Assembly: GCA_004151065.3 (NCBI GenBank)
Contig: NWUY0304017966.1
Coordinates: forward strand, 57,854 to 121,853
Direction: 5' to 3'
DNA: 64,000 nucleotides
Origin: Larix sibirica
Taxonomy: Eukaryota; Streptophyta; Pinopsida; Pinales; Pinaceae
Made by a program: the position numbers and the translations under genes. This document shows positions 35,395 to 47,255 of this stretch, piece after piece (position 1 is the stretch's first letter; each line of letters starts with the position of its first letter). The notes beneath the pieces were generated by a model. That model was not told the origin of the DNA. It searched no databases and saw only the letters and a program-made list of their open reading frames with translations.

Positions 35395-35930
35395 GAGAAG
35401 GGTACTTTTTTGAGAAGGTTTTCCTTATATCCACATCACAATCTGTTTATCTCTCATTTATGGATTGAACGGGGATTTCACGTGGCTTTTTACCCTTGAT
35501 TCCCCATTGGATTTTATTATTTCCTTTGGCTTTATTCCCCTACCAATCTAAGTTTTTTCGTGCAAGGAAATGGTGGGATACTACACCTACCTCTTCCTCT
35601 ATTAGGTATGTTGGCTTTGAAAGGGGACTTATCACATCAACTTTTTATTACATAAACTTTTTCAATGTGTTATCCAACCCCCTAAGCAAGAGGTTTCATT
35701 ATTGTTCAAAAACATCATAGAATAAGTTTGAATCTTGTAGCTTCTGTTGAATCATTAAGACTGGGTACTCTGACTAGGGAACTATGCCAAGGACTATCAA
35801 CCTTGCCAAGAGTTAGTTCATGTGCTGACAAGAGCTTCTAGAATTATATGTTTTGGCATATTCATATTGAAAATGAAAATGGATAAGTTAAACCCATGTT
35901 ACTTATTGGGGGGGGCGTACCTCGGGAAAG
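35395..35930. other. Unassigned spacer
   Basis: A 74-codon plus-strand frame (35496-35720) and a second frame giving LGTLTRELCQGLSTLPRVSS (about 35755-35820) look mildly protein-like, but I cannot place either. A GCGTACCTCGGGA word at about 35915 belongs to the dispersed CGTACCTC motif set. Confidence 0.4.
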
Positions 35931-35934
35931 TAAC

Positions 35935-36150
35935 CATCGGGTCGTAGAGATGCGGTGGTATCGAAGGAAGTGGACTACAGGTTAGTGTCTGTTAAGGCGG
36001 CACAAAAGGCTGCACTCTAAGTTTCAAGTGAAGTGGCTGTGTCCATGAAACTTACTTTACGGTGGACTACAGGCTTTCACATATTTGAGGGACTAATGCT
36101 TGTTTCCATAGAACTTACTGCACCGTAGACAAATAGTCGTTAGATAGTCG
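35935..36150 (+). repeat. Local direct repeats (ACTTAC..GGTGGACTACAGG)
   Basis: GTGGACTACAGGTTAGTG (about 35971) and GGTGGACTACAGGCTTTCAC (36061), plus GTCCATGAAACTTACTTTAC (36042) and TTCCATAGAACTTACTGCAC (36103), form an imperfect duplication. A 10-bp AGTCGTTAGA word is tandemly repeated at about 36127-36147. Confidence 0.7.
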
Positions 36151-36479
36151 TTAGAGATAGAATAACTATTAGAATTTCAATTTTGTATACTAGCCCATGG
36201 AGACTTCCATATGGCTGCTATGGCTAGGTCTCCTGGTTAGGTTTCCCCGCTAGGGGGTATCCTGGCTAGTCCTCATTTGTCAGCCCGTGTGAACCACTCT
36301 AAGAAGACAGAAGTGCAGAAGAAGCTATAGTTCTCCCGTTCCGGTTGTTCCTTAAATGATACTTCTAATTAGCTCAACCTTAAGTGTCCCGTTGCAATCA
36401 AGAGAAATTAGCTTTATTTCAACTTGTTGCCTTTATCTCGTTTCAGGATGTAACGGTGGCCTTGACAAGAAGGCATCTT

Positions 36480-36745
36480 CCATCGGTTCCAATTGATTAT
36501 TCGAGCAGCCAATCCAAGCCGAGTCTCCCAGTAGAGTAGCCCAACCGAGTATTTTAGTATCTGAGTAACCCATTCCATCTATGACTGGTATATACACCTG
36601 GCATCGAGTGCATCGACAGCATCAAGTAGCGGCTATTGGCAATGACCTTATGGCTAGAGCTATGACTAGAGCTTCTATGACTAGAGCTTCTAGGAATGAC
36701 TGGCTCTGATTGACTATGATCGGTAGCTCTGATTGGCAGCTATAA
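36480..36745 (-). repeat. R4 repeat region, inverted arm
   Basis: The reverse complement carries first a GCCAATCAGAGC / CCAGTCATTCC / CATTGCCAATAGCC block (36745-36605) and then GGGTTACTCAGATACT, ACTCGGTTGGGCTACTC and GACTCGGCTTGGATTGGCTG (36570-36480). This is the same order as 23190-23990 on plus, but more compact. A 15-bp ATGACTAGAGCTTCT word is tandem at about 36663-36692. Confidence 0.7.
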
Positions 36746-36750
36746 TAATA

Positions 36751-38100
36751 TTGTAAAAAAGAAAGAGAGATTTCATTATATATGTAATTACACTTTTTCT
36801 TTTTATTTCTTTTTGGGGGTCCATAGAATAGCTCATCATTACAACCGGTCACTAGTTCAACAATAGTTGACCAAACCATACCAGGAGAGTTTTATTACCG
36901 CTAGCTGATACGAGGGAGAAGAACTTACCCACTTTGCAACACTTTCACTGCCGATAAAAGAAAAGAAAAAACTCTCATTACGGAAGAAGGTTATTAGCTC
37001 CGCTAGCCAAGAGATAAGATAGATAGCCACCCGTTCCAATTTATTCCCCGGAGCCTCTCATTTACCACCTCTCCCCGGCTCTATGCGTCTATCGCAAAAC
37101 GTAATAGCAGTAGGTGCCCAACCTCAAAGCAATCAATGTGATCCTGCCAATTATAGAGAAACGCCACGAAATAATATTTTTTCATTAATTATTATACATC
37201 TGGTTTTTATAACTCACATTTTTCATTAGGAAACTCAATTATTGAATGCAGTGAAGGTTCTTCCAATAAGGCCAGGTGGCAGGCTTACACCCAGGTTGTG
37301 CAGGGTTGGTACGTTTCAATCCCGCCTTCTCAATTTAGGCTTTGGATAAAGCAAACCCCCGTTTTTACGGGGTCGGATGGTCCTCACTCTCTCGTCCAGT
37401 GGTGATGTGTTCCTTCTCACTCGGTTATGGTGAACGGGATCTTGTGTGGGTGAGCACTTAGACACCTCATTTATATACCTTGCCTACTTGATTACTTTAC
37501 TTTTACCAACAACCCAAAGGGTCTCTATCTATACTGCCTGCTTCTTCACCAACTTGAATCCTTCCTTTTTTCACCTTTGTTTGTAATGCCCTAAAATTAC
37601 TTACAATGTTGTACGGACTTCAAATAGAGATAGCTGTGGGTAGCTAGCATAACTAGCGCTTTGTTTTGCGTCATGCATGCCCCTTGGTGTCAATGCGGCG
37701 TTTCCCTCCCCTTTCTATAAGGCGACTCACTTTATATGGCTCACCCGCGCTGTCTTTCCTTCCTATGTTGCAAGAAACGAAGGCAACTATAATTTATTCG
37801 AGCAAATAAGAAGCATCAATCAAAAATAATCCTGGGTGTAACATATGATCAATAGAAGCGCTGCATTCCTCGTCCACCCTGTTTCGTGTGTGGCTGGGGT
37901 AGTGGCCCCAACAGGGCATTCCTGGGGGGGATAAAGGGGTTCCCAATACAGTGTTGCCGGGGGCCCCACCGAGGGCGTGTAAAGACGAGTGAACTGAATA
38001 ACTCGGAGATACTTCTTATCTCGTCGTCTGGCGTAAACTAGAGTAAATAAATATCATGTATGTTAACAACTTGGCTCCGTAACTTCTGGTGGGTAATTTG
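36751..38100. other. Unassigned spacer
   Basis: No gene is recognised. A terminator-like hairpin CCCCCGTTTTTACGGGG lies near 37355. GC-rich patches such as GGGGGCCCCACCGAGGG near 37960 occur, but no family is identified. Two minus-strand frames at 36622-37039 lack motifs. Confidence 0.45.
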
Positions 38101-38104
38101 GGAG

Positions 38105-38247
38105 CCCCTGTCGGCGAGTGATTTGATCCTTATCCTGTCGTTGGGTGGGAACGTGGCAATGAAAACCTCCTGTCAGCGACCACCTCCTGTCTATCGGCGA
38201 CCACTGGCGAATACCACCTCCTAGCGATGATCTCCTATCGGCTATGG
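38105..38247 (+). repeat. Degenerate minisatellite (CCTCCTGTCGGCGAC-like)
   Basis: Successive variants include CCCCTGTCGGCGAGTG, TCCTGTCGTTGGG, CCTCCTGTCAGCGACCACCT, CCTGTCTATCGGCGACCACT and CCTCCTAGCGATGATC. The minus-strand 99-codon frame at 38063-38362 spans it and is not a gene. Confidence 0.7.
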
Positions 38248-40485
38248 CCCCTCTGACAATTCCTGTGTCCAGCCCAGCCGGGGAGCTAAGCCCAACCGAG
38301 CCTCTTGTAGGGTTCGATGGCAGAACAAAGCATTGATTTCTTGAGTGTTGGCTCAGATGCAAGCATGAGATGAATGGCTGGGAGTTAGCTTTGAATGGAG
38401 CGACGGAAGAGAAGGTGTATAATGGGTCGCTGGGATGGTTTGCAATATGGGGAAAGCTCGGGGCTCAGATTTTATCCACCAAAACTAAACGCTGGCAGGA
38501 GCTAATCAAAAGGAGATAGGGTGGCTGGCCCCCTAATTAACAAGTGGCTTTAGCGTAATTACATATATAAAGAATGACTGGAATAAAAAAGAAATAATGA
38601 AATTATTTGATCAATTCTTCAATTGCGTAATTACGCGACGTTACGCTTTCTATTTCTTCCCCTCGAAGAGCTTAATTGACTGTAGAGAGATCGAGGAACT
38701 ATACCATTCAAGGAGGAAATTATCTATCTTGCCTAACTGTTTTTCTTTCTCTCTTTAACCACCCATCCCATTATTCTCTGGGCATGCTCTATCCATTAGC
38801 CCGACGCCATTTCCTCCCTTTCGACTCGACCACGAGAACGAAAAAGGCGCGAAAGCAAGAAGTAGCTCAAAGCGGAGACCGGTCCACCTATACTAGACGT
38901 ACTTCTACTGGTCTAGTTATTCTTTGCCTTTCTAGTCCAGTCTTTCCGGAATATGTCTTTTCTTTATCTGTGTCTTTTTTCCCGAACTAAACTACCTTCC
39001 CCCGATCTATCTGTCTGAAGGGTATAGCTGGATGGGGTGTGATTCAAAAGCTACGGGAGCAACCACCTACCTGTTGCCCACTAACTGTTTTGGGATTCTT
39101 GCAACTCCGGAACGCTCTCATTGTCTCCTCCATCATTCGCAAGCAAGTTGGGTGGATAATTGTATGTAAGGCTAAGTGAATGAGGTAAATAGCTAGGTAG
39201 CCCCCGGGTAGTAAGAACAATAATCTGTCTTAAGAGTCTGGCTGGATGGCGGGATTTTCTCTAATTTCCTTCCTTCCCCCGATCTGTCATTCTAAGTGTC
39301 TGGGAGTTAGATAAGAATCGGCATTTCATGTGGTGTCCCGGCAGGTATAGGTAAAGGGTCTGGGTGGGGCAGTGAAAAAGGCTATGCATCCAACTAGTAG
39401 GTTCTTAAGTGGGAAAGTATATGGCTCATACCTGGCATCATACCTAAAGCGGTTAATAGAATCATCTATAATCAAGGCAACTAAACCAGCAAACTTCGGA
39501 AGGATGGCCCAATATCTAAAGGATGTCCCGGAAACACTAAATAGCTAGTGAGTGTAGAACCGATAGGCAACAGCTAAAAAAGGGTGTACTGGATGGATTG
39601 TAGATAGGTATCTTGTCAAATCGTTGGGCTATGGACGCTCGCGGGCAGCAGGGCCATGCCTGTGGTATTGAGAGTGGAACAAATAGACATTGCCCAATAA
39701 GAAGGCATCTCTTTGGAGTTATGCCCAGGTGGAATAGCGGTAGATGCAAGCTTAAGGTAAAAGAATCTCATCTATGGGCTATTAGAGAATGGCTATAAGG
39801 CATCCTGAAGCCCGCTACCGGTTTTCTATCTTTAAGTAATCTAATTACTAAGTCCGCATGAGTGGTACCCGTGGTGTGAGCATGGTCCGCACTAAGGGTA
39901 GGACTTACCTTATATTGGGGTTTTAATGTAAGATTATTCCTTTTTGTTCGTACGGAGATAACTGGTTCTACCCGTGTGTCGCCATTTTTTGTGACCACAA
40001 AAACTCTCCTTTCCCATTTTGATTTTTACCTACTCTCCTAAGTCTAGGGGGTCCTACTGGTGCTGAGGTAGAGTGTATTCTTTGGGTAAGGGTAGCTTCA
40101 CCCTTTTTATTTAATATCTTCCTTATAAGATAAGCATTGTATAATGCATTTTCATCCTGCATTTTGCAAAAGACAGTGCATGCATAAAGCGGTCTGAGGA
40201 GTTCCAGGAGTCATTAAAATGAAGAGCAAAGCAATGTTAAGTCGGGTACTTGAAAATACTCAACTACTTAGCATCTTTATGACTATTAATTAAGAATTCC
40301 TTTGCTATTATTTCTCTTTTCTCTGCCATGCTAGTCAAAGCCTACTCTGCATTAGGGTTGGAAGTCATATCTATCTTGGTTTTAAAGAGGGTTTCATAAA
40401 TAAAGCATAGAGAAAGAGGGACAATACTGAAATTTCCTATTTTAACCCCCCCAAATTGAAGACAATAGCAGCAGCATGACGAGGG
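38248..40485. other. Unassigned spacer
   Basis: No gene is recognised. The 104-codon plus-strand frame ending at 38990 (start at 38676 is not ATG-clear in context) has an R/K/T-rich middle (RTKKARKQEVAQSGDRSTYT) and hydrophobic ends. It has a plant-mitochondrial feel, but I cannot match it to any known mitochondrial gene. Other frames are short. Confidence 0.4.
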
Positions 40486-40489
40486 GTTT

Positions 40490-42570
40490 CATAAAAAGGG
40501 AACCCGCAAATCATTCAAAGCTATATAAAAACCCTCTGGTGGCAGAGTATTTCCAAGATATAGGATGGCTGGACTATTTTAAGAAACTAGATGGTTATGA
40601 TGATGATATCACAGCAAAATTCGCTATGAATCTGAATAAATTAGATTAATTCAGGTGTGTGACCTTGCCCTCCCTTCGGTCAAGCAAGCTTTTCCTTGAT
40701 CAAAGCAATTTTGATTTAACTAGATGAGGAAACCCTCAGTAGGGTCAATGGGTTGCCGAGAGGCATTAAATGGGATAAAGAAGACCGAGAATTGGCTAAA
40801 AAAGAAAAGAAGGATTTATTCAGATCCTATGAAACAAGTGAGGAGGTAAAAGGAGGCATAAGGAGAGAATCTCTTCCCGAGCCATGGGACAAAATTGTCC
40901 TGTTCATTTTTAAGTACATCATTTGCGATGGAAGGTATGCTATCTCGCATTTCTATCATTTCAGGTTTCTTAACTTAATCAGAAATTAATGATGGAAAAA
41001 ATGTATTCCCTGGTTCCTACTAAAGTCCTTGGCCTCTATGAGTTCAGGAAGCCAGACTCCTTGTCCCATCACTGTCTGGTGAAACTCATTATATGTGATA
41101 TGTTGAAATCCAAATATGCTCCTCTGCAGTGGGATGAATTCCTTCGACTCTCTGAGGAAGAGGTATAGGCATTTTGCAAAGATCCCCAGCATCCTCAATA
41201 AACCCTTGCCTCTACTTCTTCTCCCATTAGAAAAAGGAAAGCAAGCTTGGCTTAATTTTCTGTGTCTCCTAGAAATACCGGAGCCTCTTCAAAGAAAAAA
41301 TTGAGTATAATAAAAAGAAAGTGTCTAAGGAACCATTTGGAAAGGACAGAGAGGTTGTTGATGCATTAATGCAGCTCAACACCCCTGGCTCTACTCCCCC
41401 AAATATAAGTACATCTGCACCCTAAAGCAAAAAATCTGGAAGCAGCAGGACAGGAAAAGAGGCAGCACCATCATATGAACCAGCGGATACATAAGTTCCT
41501 CATGACCATCAAGATGAGGAGAACCAAGAACCCCTTGACAATCCTCCTCAGAGTCCTCCATAAAACATCACTGAAGAAGCCATTCCATCTATGGACCATA
41601 TCTTAAAGGAGAAAGAGCAGCAGATTTCACAGTTGCAGAGCCAATTACAAGCCCAAGAAGAATAAGTTATCAAATTGAAGAACAAAGTGCAAGCATTATA
41701 AGCAGCAGAACTTCAAAATACTCATGGACCCCATGATCAGCAGGAGCATGAAATGCACTTAATGGAAGAAAAATTCCATGTATTTTCACTTTCATACATG
41801 GATGACAAGAAAGAGTTAGGAGAGGAAAATTGAAGCCTGACTCAAGATCATGTATTCAAGATAGAGTTGGAGGCCAAGTCAAAGGAGATAGCAGACTTGA
41901 AGGAAGCTGCAACAAACAAAGTATTTTCAAATTGACCAAGAACTAGTAAGCTATAGACCTCCCTCTCGGCTGTACTCAATATTATGAAAGGAACAATGGC
42001 TGGGCTGATATTGAAACTTAAAAGAATTAAGGGTCGATTCACTGAGAAGATAGAGACCCCGAAGGATTTCATTGACACTTTCCAAGGGTTGGATGAAGTT
42101 GGAAAGGACTAGTTAATTTTACATGCACAAATACATATTACCATATCCCTATAGGTGGTCCCAAAATTCTTATGTAGGGGATGTGCAACTCAGGGCCCTA
42201 TGTTCCTGGGTTCTTAATGATAACAGTAGAGCCGCGGAGCTGAATAAGTATAAAGAAATAGAATAAAGCGCACAACTATGGTTGAGAGCTGAAGCAGCTG
42301 ACCCAAATAAGTAATGACAGCCCACAGATTGTTGAGAAGGGACCCTAATATTACCCCTGTGCTCCAATAAAAGAGAAGGTTCAGGCACATTTTAAGGAAA
42401 TCATTGGAGAAGATGGAGACAGGGTAGCCAATGAAATCACAGCCAGATGGAAAGATATCCCATCAGGACTAAGGTCTGCCAAAATCCACTCACCTTCTTC
42501 AAACTTAAGGAAAGCACAATTCAGATCAAACCTTGACTTCTCCACTTCTTGCAAGAATAAATTTATGTTA
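40490..42570 (+). pseudogene. Gag/ORF1-like retroelement coding remnant
   Basis: Protein-like sequence runs over about 2 kb in shifting frames. YFQDIGWLDYFKKLDGYDDD (about 40550-40605) leads to a Bpu-like insert at 40663-40697. Coding then resumes with VNGLPRGIKWDKEDRELAKK (about 40745) and an intact 78-codon frame to 40989 with RRESLPEPWDKIVLFIFKYI and SHFYHFRFLNLIRN. After that come a Pro/Ser/Lys linker (about 41180-41250), a predicted coiled coil (LKEKEQQISQLQSQLQAQEE, about 41605-41665) and a later charged segment (VQAHFKEIIGEDGDRVANEI, about 42378-42437). The overall plan resembles plant mobile-domain or gypsy upstream ORFs, but I cannot name the family. Two in-frame TAA codons in the coiled coil (41663, 41699) sit where Gln would fit. 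Frameshifts make it non-functional. Confidence 0.6.
40663..40697 (-). repeat. Bpu-like short interspersed element, copy 5
   Basis: Thirty-five bases with CCTT at both ends on plus. It differs from copy 2 by CCCTTCGG for CCCTTTGG and AGCTTTT for AGCCTTT. It interrupts a protein-like reading frame (coding-like text on both sides), direct evidence that it is an insertion into pre-existing sequence. Confidence 0.8.
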
Positions 42571-43440
42571 TGAATGTGAGACTTCTTCAGGCTACTTCTT
42601 CAGGCTATGGTTTTAACCAGACACAATCCAATCTTTATTTTGTTGAAATAGAATCCATGTTTGTTGGTTTGGCCCAGGCCAGAAGTTTAGCTGGTGGAAC
42701 AGTGACAAAACCTTGCCGAGCATTGAAAGAAGGTCCCCAGTAGTTGGATAATAGTAAATCATTTCCACAATAAGTGTCTGCCATAATATATAGTTTTCTT
42801 AAGGTTGCCTGCCATTATTGACTAAGGCTTCTTAAGACATGGGGACTAGCTCTTAATTGGAGCGGTCGCAACAAGCACGTAAGCTGGCATTAAAAAGATT
42901 ACTCCCCTGTTCGAAGGTACGGTAGCGGATGCTTATGTTGAGTCCCTAGAGTAATATGAAAATACAGAATATTTGTAAGGGTTGCCTTTAGAGCGATAAA
43001 ATTGTTATTGGAAACTCAATAGCTTTCACGCACACTTTATTTCTATTAGTTGTCTTCTTCATAAGTAGATTCAATGTGGTAAACCATAACATAGTAGGAA
43101 AACGCCGGGATCAAGCTAATGCGGGGGAAGGGGCACATTGGTTGTGAAGGGCTTGCTGGTTCTCCTTCTGTGTCGCTGGTTGGCCAACTCATCTTTCGGC
43201 AATCATAGGAAACTTTCCATCCGAAGAAGTATGCGCCATCCGCAGTCAGTTCGCAGCCATCCACAACAGCCCGACTTAATGGGTGTCCTCCTTTAACACC
43301 TATTTTCTGGATCAATCCCAGGATGCTAAGATTACTCTGACATGCTTGAAGTGCTACCGAAGGAGGAAGTAGTAGTGGCCAAATGATGAAGGCTGAGCAA
43401 ACCAGAAAGAGCTGAAGCAGAAGTAGTGAAGTTGCCGAAG
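42571..43440. other. Unassigned spacer
   Basis: No gene is recognised. A minus-strand 89-codon frame at 43046-43315 has no motif. The CCATCCGCAGTCAGTTCGCA word near 43227 recurs at 44114 (CATCCGCAGCCAGTTCGAAG), linking this flank to the R5 array. Confidence 0.45.
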
Positions 43441-44800
43441 TGAACTAGTGTTAGGTGGCCGGTGCTTAATTCTCGTTTTGTGTGGATATGCACATATATA
43501 AATAATCAGGGGGTTGTGGAGTGAGGTGCACCAATTAAACGAATCAACAATACTCCATGGCATGACGTGTTTCCTATATAATGGGAACATCCCAGACATT
43601 CTCATACTAAGCCATCACCTAGTTTTACCTCTGCCTTCCTTACCCTACGACATGCTACCTACGAACGATCTTATCAATCCTACCCTTGACTTCACCCTAT
43701 GAGTGATACTTGACTTATGACACCTTGCCTTCCTAAACCTACCCTAGGAACGAACCTTGCCAGACTCATACCTCCTTGGGAACATCCTTACACTCCGCCT
43801 TGGGAACCTATGCCTATTACCTACTGTCTTTGGTGGAACTATACTTGGGAATCTATGCATCAGACCTATGCCTTGGGTGGGACTAGCCTCGGGAGGAAAA
43901 CATATGCCTATATCCTACAGCCTACCCTACGCCTTGGGAATAGCTTTTGAAGCCGCCTATGAATCTTGACCTACTGCCTTTGCTCAGATTGGAATAGCCT
44001 TTGGAGGAACCTCGGCCATGAACTCTGACCGAACACCTTCATACCCCTTGATAGCCTACCCTCTACATATGAAAGAAGTAAGTTCACATAGCATAGTAGG
44101 AGTCTGTTAGACATCCGCAGCCAGTTCGAAGTTGTGCCCGAATCAGATTGAAGCTGAGCGAAACAGAGTGGTGGTGGAAAAAGCCAAGTTGTTAGAGTAG
44201 TGAGGTGGGTAAAAAAAAACTTACCACTCCATGCCTGGTGCCAATAAAAAATGCAAAGATGTGAACCAATGGATGGATAGGAAGGAGGTGGTTGTTACTG
44301 CATTTTATGTTCAAGCCTGTACACCTAAGCTATACTCTCATACCTCCTTTCCTAGAAACTCTGACTTGGATCTCAGACTTACCCTCAGCCCTATAACCTC
44401 AGACTTCACCTCTATACATACTGTCTTGGGGTAAATAGACTTTTGGCCCTCATCCTCTGCCCTATGACCGAACCTTCACCTTATGAGACTCTTACCTTAT
44501 GATTGAACCTTGCCTTCACGCAGAAGTTATGTTGCCCATGTAAATGAGTAGTTGTGTGTTAGGTGGCGGGTGCTTAGCTTATTGTGTTTGAGATATTCAT
44601 AGATATAATGCAATAATTGAGACTATCCTTGGCAACCTAATAATCATTCCTCCCGGGACTAGAGACACCTCTGCCTCCATACTTACTTAACCCTATGATA
44701 TGCTGCCTATGAACTAACCTTGACTTACGCTTTATTTTCGCTTTATACTCATATTACTATGAATGTATGCTTAACTTTACCTACTTCCTACTGATACTCA
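43440..44800 (+). repeat. R5 tandem array, about 1.1-kb period
   Basis: GTGTTAGGTGGCCGGTGCTT at 43450 recurs as GTGTTAGGTGGCGGGTGCTT at 44555. Both are followed, in the same order, by an ACCTCTGCCT, CCCTA-GA-ATGCTGCCTA and TTGACTTC/ACG chain (43625-43700 and 44668-44725). Between them lies a short-unit array CTTGGGAACCTATGCC (43777-44030), and TATGA..GAACCTTGCCTT words extend to 44520. The minus-strand region 26500-26960 is a relative. Frames in this region (43717-43969) come from the repeat. Confidence 0.7.
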
Positions 44801-44814
44801 CCGCTACCTACTAC

Positions 44815-45060
44815 CGCCATTGCTATCTACTCCACGCAACACCCCATCAGGAACGACCACCGGTTTTGGATTACCAACAGTAACAGAAACCTGAGGAGAA
44901 GCCTGGTTCTCTATAGACCTGGTTCAATGAGAGGAACCCTAAAGAGAAGAGATAACCCTGGTTGAAATAAGAGCCTTGCTTCAAAGAATATTACAGGGAA
45001 GGAGTCCAACAAAGGAACCTGGTATTTGAGAGAGACCAAAACAACTCGCCGTCCTGATAC
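44815..45060 (+). repeat. R5-linked block, direct relative of 29095-29330
   Basis: CACCCCATCAGGAACGACC near 44842 parallels CACCCCCATCAGGAACGAAC near 29118. Downstream are degenerate GAACCCTAAAGAGAAGAGAT and AACCCTGGTTGAAATAAGAG words with GAG/AGG bias. Confidence 0.6.
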
Positions 45061-45179
45061 CCGCTTGTAAGAGGTTCATAACAGTACTCCCCTCCTAACT
45101 AAGCGCCTCATTCATGCAAGTTATATAGAGCAAGTAGTTAGAAAAACAGGAGCTAAGAGGGTGAAGGGGTTATGCCGCG

Positions 45180-45840
45180 GCCCCGCAATTCAACATATTT
45201 CGTATATAAAAACACAACTACGAGCAATATAAAGCACGGTTAACACCCAAACACTACCTGCGAGGGATATACCCCATAAAAACACAGCCACTTTAGCTGA
45301 CATTCCATTACCTCGGCCCGAAGCCCACCATACCCTATATATAATATTAAAAGCCATACAAACCCCAGTTACTTAGACATACAGTATTCTGCCATATATA
45401 TTGGCAGCCCACCCCTACACTCATCGCCCAGGTCCTTACACCCCACAAAAGAGCCAATCACCTTACACCCTTTACACTCACACGGGACAAGCCACACACA
45501 CTCCTTCTTTCAGCTATGCTAGTTCACGTCCACAAACACATACCCACTTTTATCATCCATAATGGCACAGCCAGGGGATGCATGCGCCAAATCTAAATTA
45601 CCCGCACACACAACTTTCCACGGATCCACTTTTCATTGGCGCTTACCCACACACTTACCAACGTTTTGACGCGAGGGGAACACTGCCCAAGGGACAACTA
45701 CTTCACACACTACCCTACTAAAGGGCAGGTTGAACACACACAGACACCACATTTATGCTTCCACCCACATAAAACATCTCTCTTATTAACAGTATACACA
45801 CGAGGTCGCAGCCATTAGAGGCATTTATTATACTAACAAG
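45180..45840 (+). other. C/A-rich, G-poor block with CACA words
   Basis: For about 650 bases the plus strand is rich in CACACA, ACACCC, CCACAAA and TACACC words (for example 45230-45290, 45470-45560, 45640-45800) and low in G. No frame, tRNA or rRNA signature is seen. A compositional island different from both neighbours. Confidence 0.6.
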
Positions 45841-47040
45841 TACAGTAGGACACATTCACACGAATATCTATTGGGACCTACATTTGGAAGCAGCAGCTTT
45901 TATACTAAGTAGTTTCAATATTATCATATAGAAAGGACTACGATGTTATATGAATAGTAGCAGGAATTTCCACTATAAACTACGAGTTTTCTCACGCTTT
46001 ATACCCCCAAAGTTTGAGCTTTCCCACCATTCACATTACTACGATGTAGTATTATTAGCAGCTGCTATTAAAACGAACCAGGAGAAGCTATTTACATATT
46101 AATTATTGAATGCATGCAATAATATAATGATATTAGCCCATACAATCATATATAATTAGATAATGAAATACCATCTGATTTCAGCCAATAACAATTCTTT
46201 CAATGCGATCATATATAATTGAATGAATACGTCGTATTCACGAATGCACTTCGAACACTACCCATCCTAGCCAAACAGCTACTATGTCGTGCTATTATTT
46301 ACTTATATCTTTCCTTCCTTAATGGAGCCGGGGCACCAATGAACTAGGGCGGCAGTAAGTCCCGTTTACCTGTCCATGGAAGGACCTGTCTGTCATAGCA
46401 TAAATAATGAACACAACACCGCCAAGATAGACGCCAAAGAAGGGGTCCCAAATCCATAGAAAGCTAAACCACTTCTTTTATATGTAATAACGCAAGGCAT
46501 ATTTGCTTATAAATAACTCAAAAAGTAGTAAACAACCTAACATGCATACAAATCATCGATCCACTCAGCATTTATTAAGGTCTTCCTTTTACATGTTATT
46601 ATAGATGAGCTTATCCTTCCTATAAAGTGAGGAGAGCTAAGAGGTGTGCTACTGGATGGATATATTATTTATTTAACCATGAGGTGTCCAGGGGGTTCCG
46701 GGGACTGTTTAGTATTCTTAGAGGAGGACCCATTGGACTGACGGGAGGCGTGCGTGCAGGAGAGGAAACGTATTCCGGGAGAGGCATTGAGCGAACTTAT
46801 TGGATTTTATGAACTTATGAGTCTTCTGATGAGGCTGGCCGGTAAGGGAAGGAGCGGCCAAAAGCAACTGATTAGTATTCTTAATAGGGGCGTTCCCAAC
46901 TGAACCTTCTGTCAATAGCACGTACCCTTCATTCCCCAGATCATAGCCCCAGCATTACCAGCTCTCGTACCAATACACAAGCCGGACTGACGGATTAGAT
47001 CTCTTACTTTATTGCAGCTTCCGGGAGGTAAGTTACAACT
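45841..47040. other. Unassigned spacer
   Basis: No gene is recognised. An AATCATATATAATTAGATAA / GATCATATATAATTGAATGA pair lies near 46143 and 46206. CATTCCCCAGATCATAGCCC and CAGCTCTCGTACC words at 46930-46970 anticipate the 24-bp tandem at 47256. Confidence 0.45.
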
Positions 47041-47092
47041 GATGAGTATTATGGAGAGGCGAGTTGATTCGATTGACTTATTCGATTGATTA

Positions 47093-47222
47093 ATAACATA
47101 TTCGGGGGTGGGGCGCTTCGCAAGGAACTGATGAACAGGTTTATTCACTTGATTGAACACATATTCCGGGGTAGGACGCTTCGCAAGCAAGGAACTGACG
47201 AACAGATTGATTCATTTAATTG
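47093..47222 (+). repeat. Tandem duplication, about 60-67 bp unit
   Basis: Copy 1 starts AACATATTCGGGGGTGGGGC and copy 2 AACACATATTCCGGGGTAGG (47155). Both continue with CGCTTCGCAAG and GGAACTGA.GAACAG, then an ATTCA.TT.ATTG tail. Copy 2 has a 4-base CAAG duplication. A third, poorer head may lie at 47060-47092. Confidence 0.85.
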
Positions 47223-47255
47223 CATCTCAAGTACCCATCATTTACCAGCAGCTCT

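Noticed and set aside
37354-37373. Rho-independent-like terminator hairpin
   Set aside because: A short perfect stem exists, but there is no upstream gene and no T-run. Plant mitochondria do not use this signal in a way I could support.
38676-38990. Possible mitochondrial gene fragment
   Set aside because: The basic middle recalls plant mitochondrial ORFs, but I compared it mentally with nad, cox, atp, ccm, rps, rpl, mttB and matR proteins and found no match. Left as unassigned.
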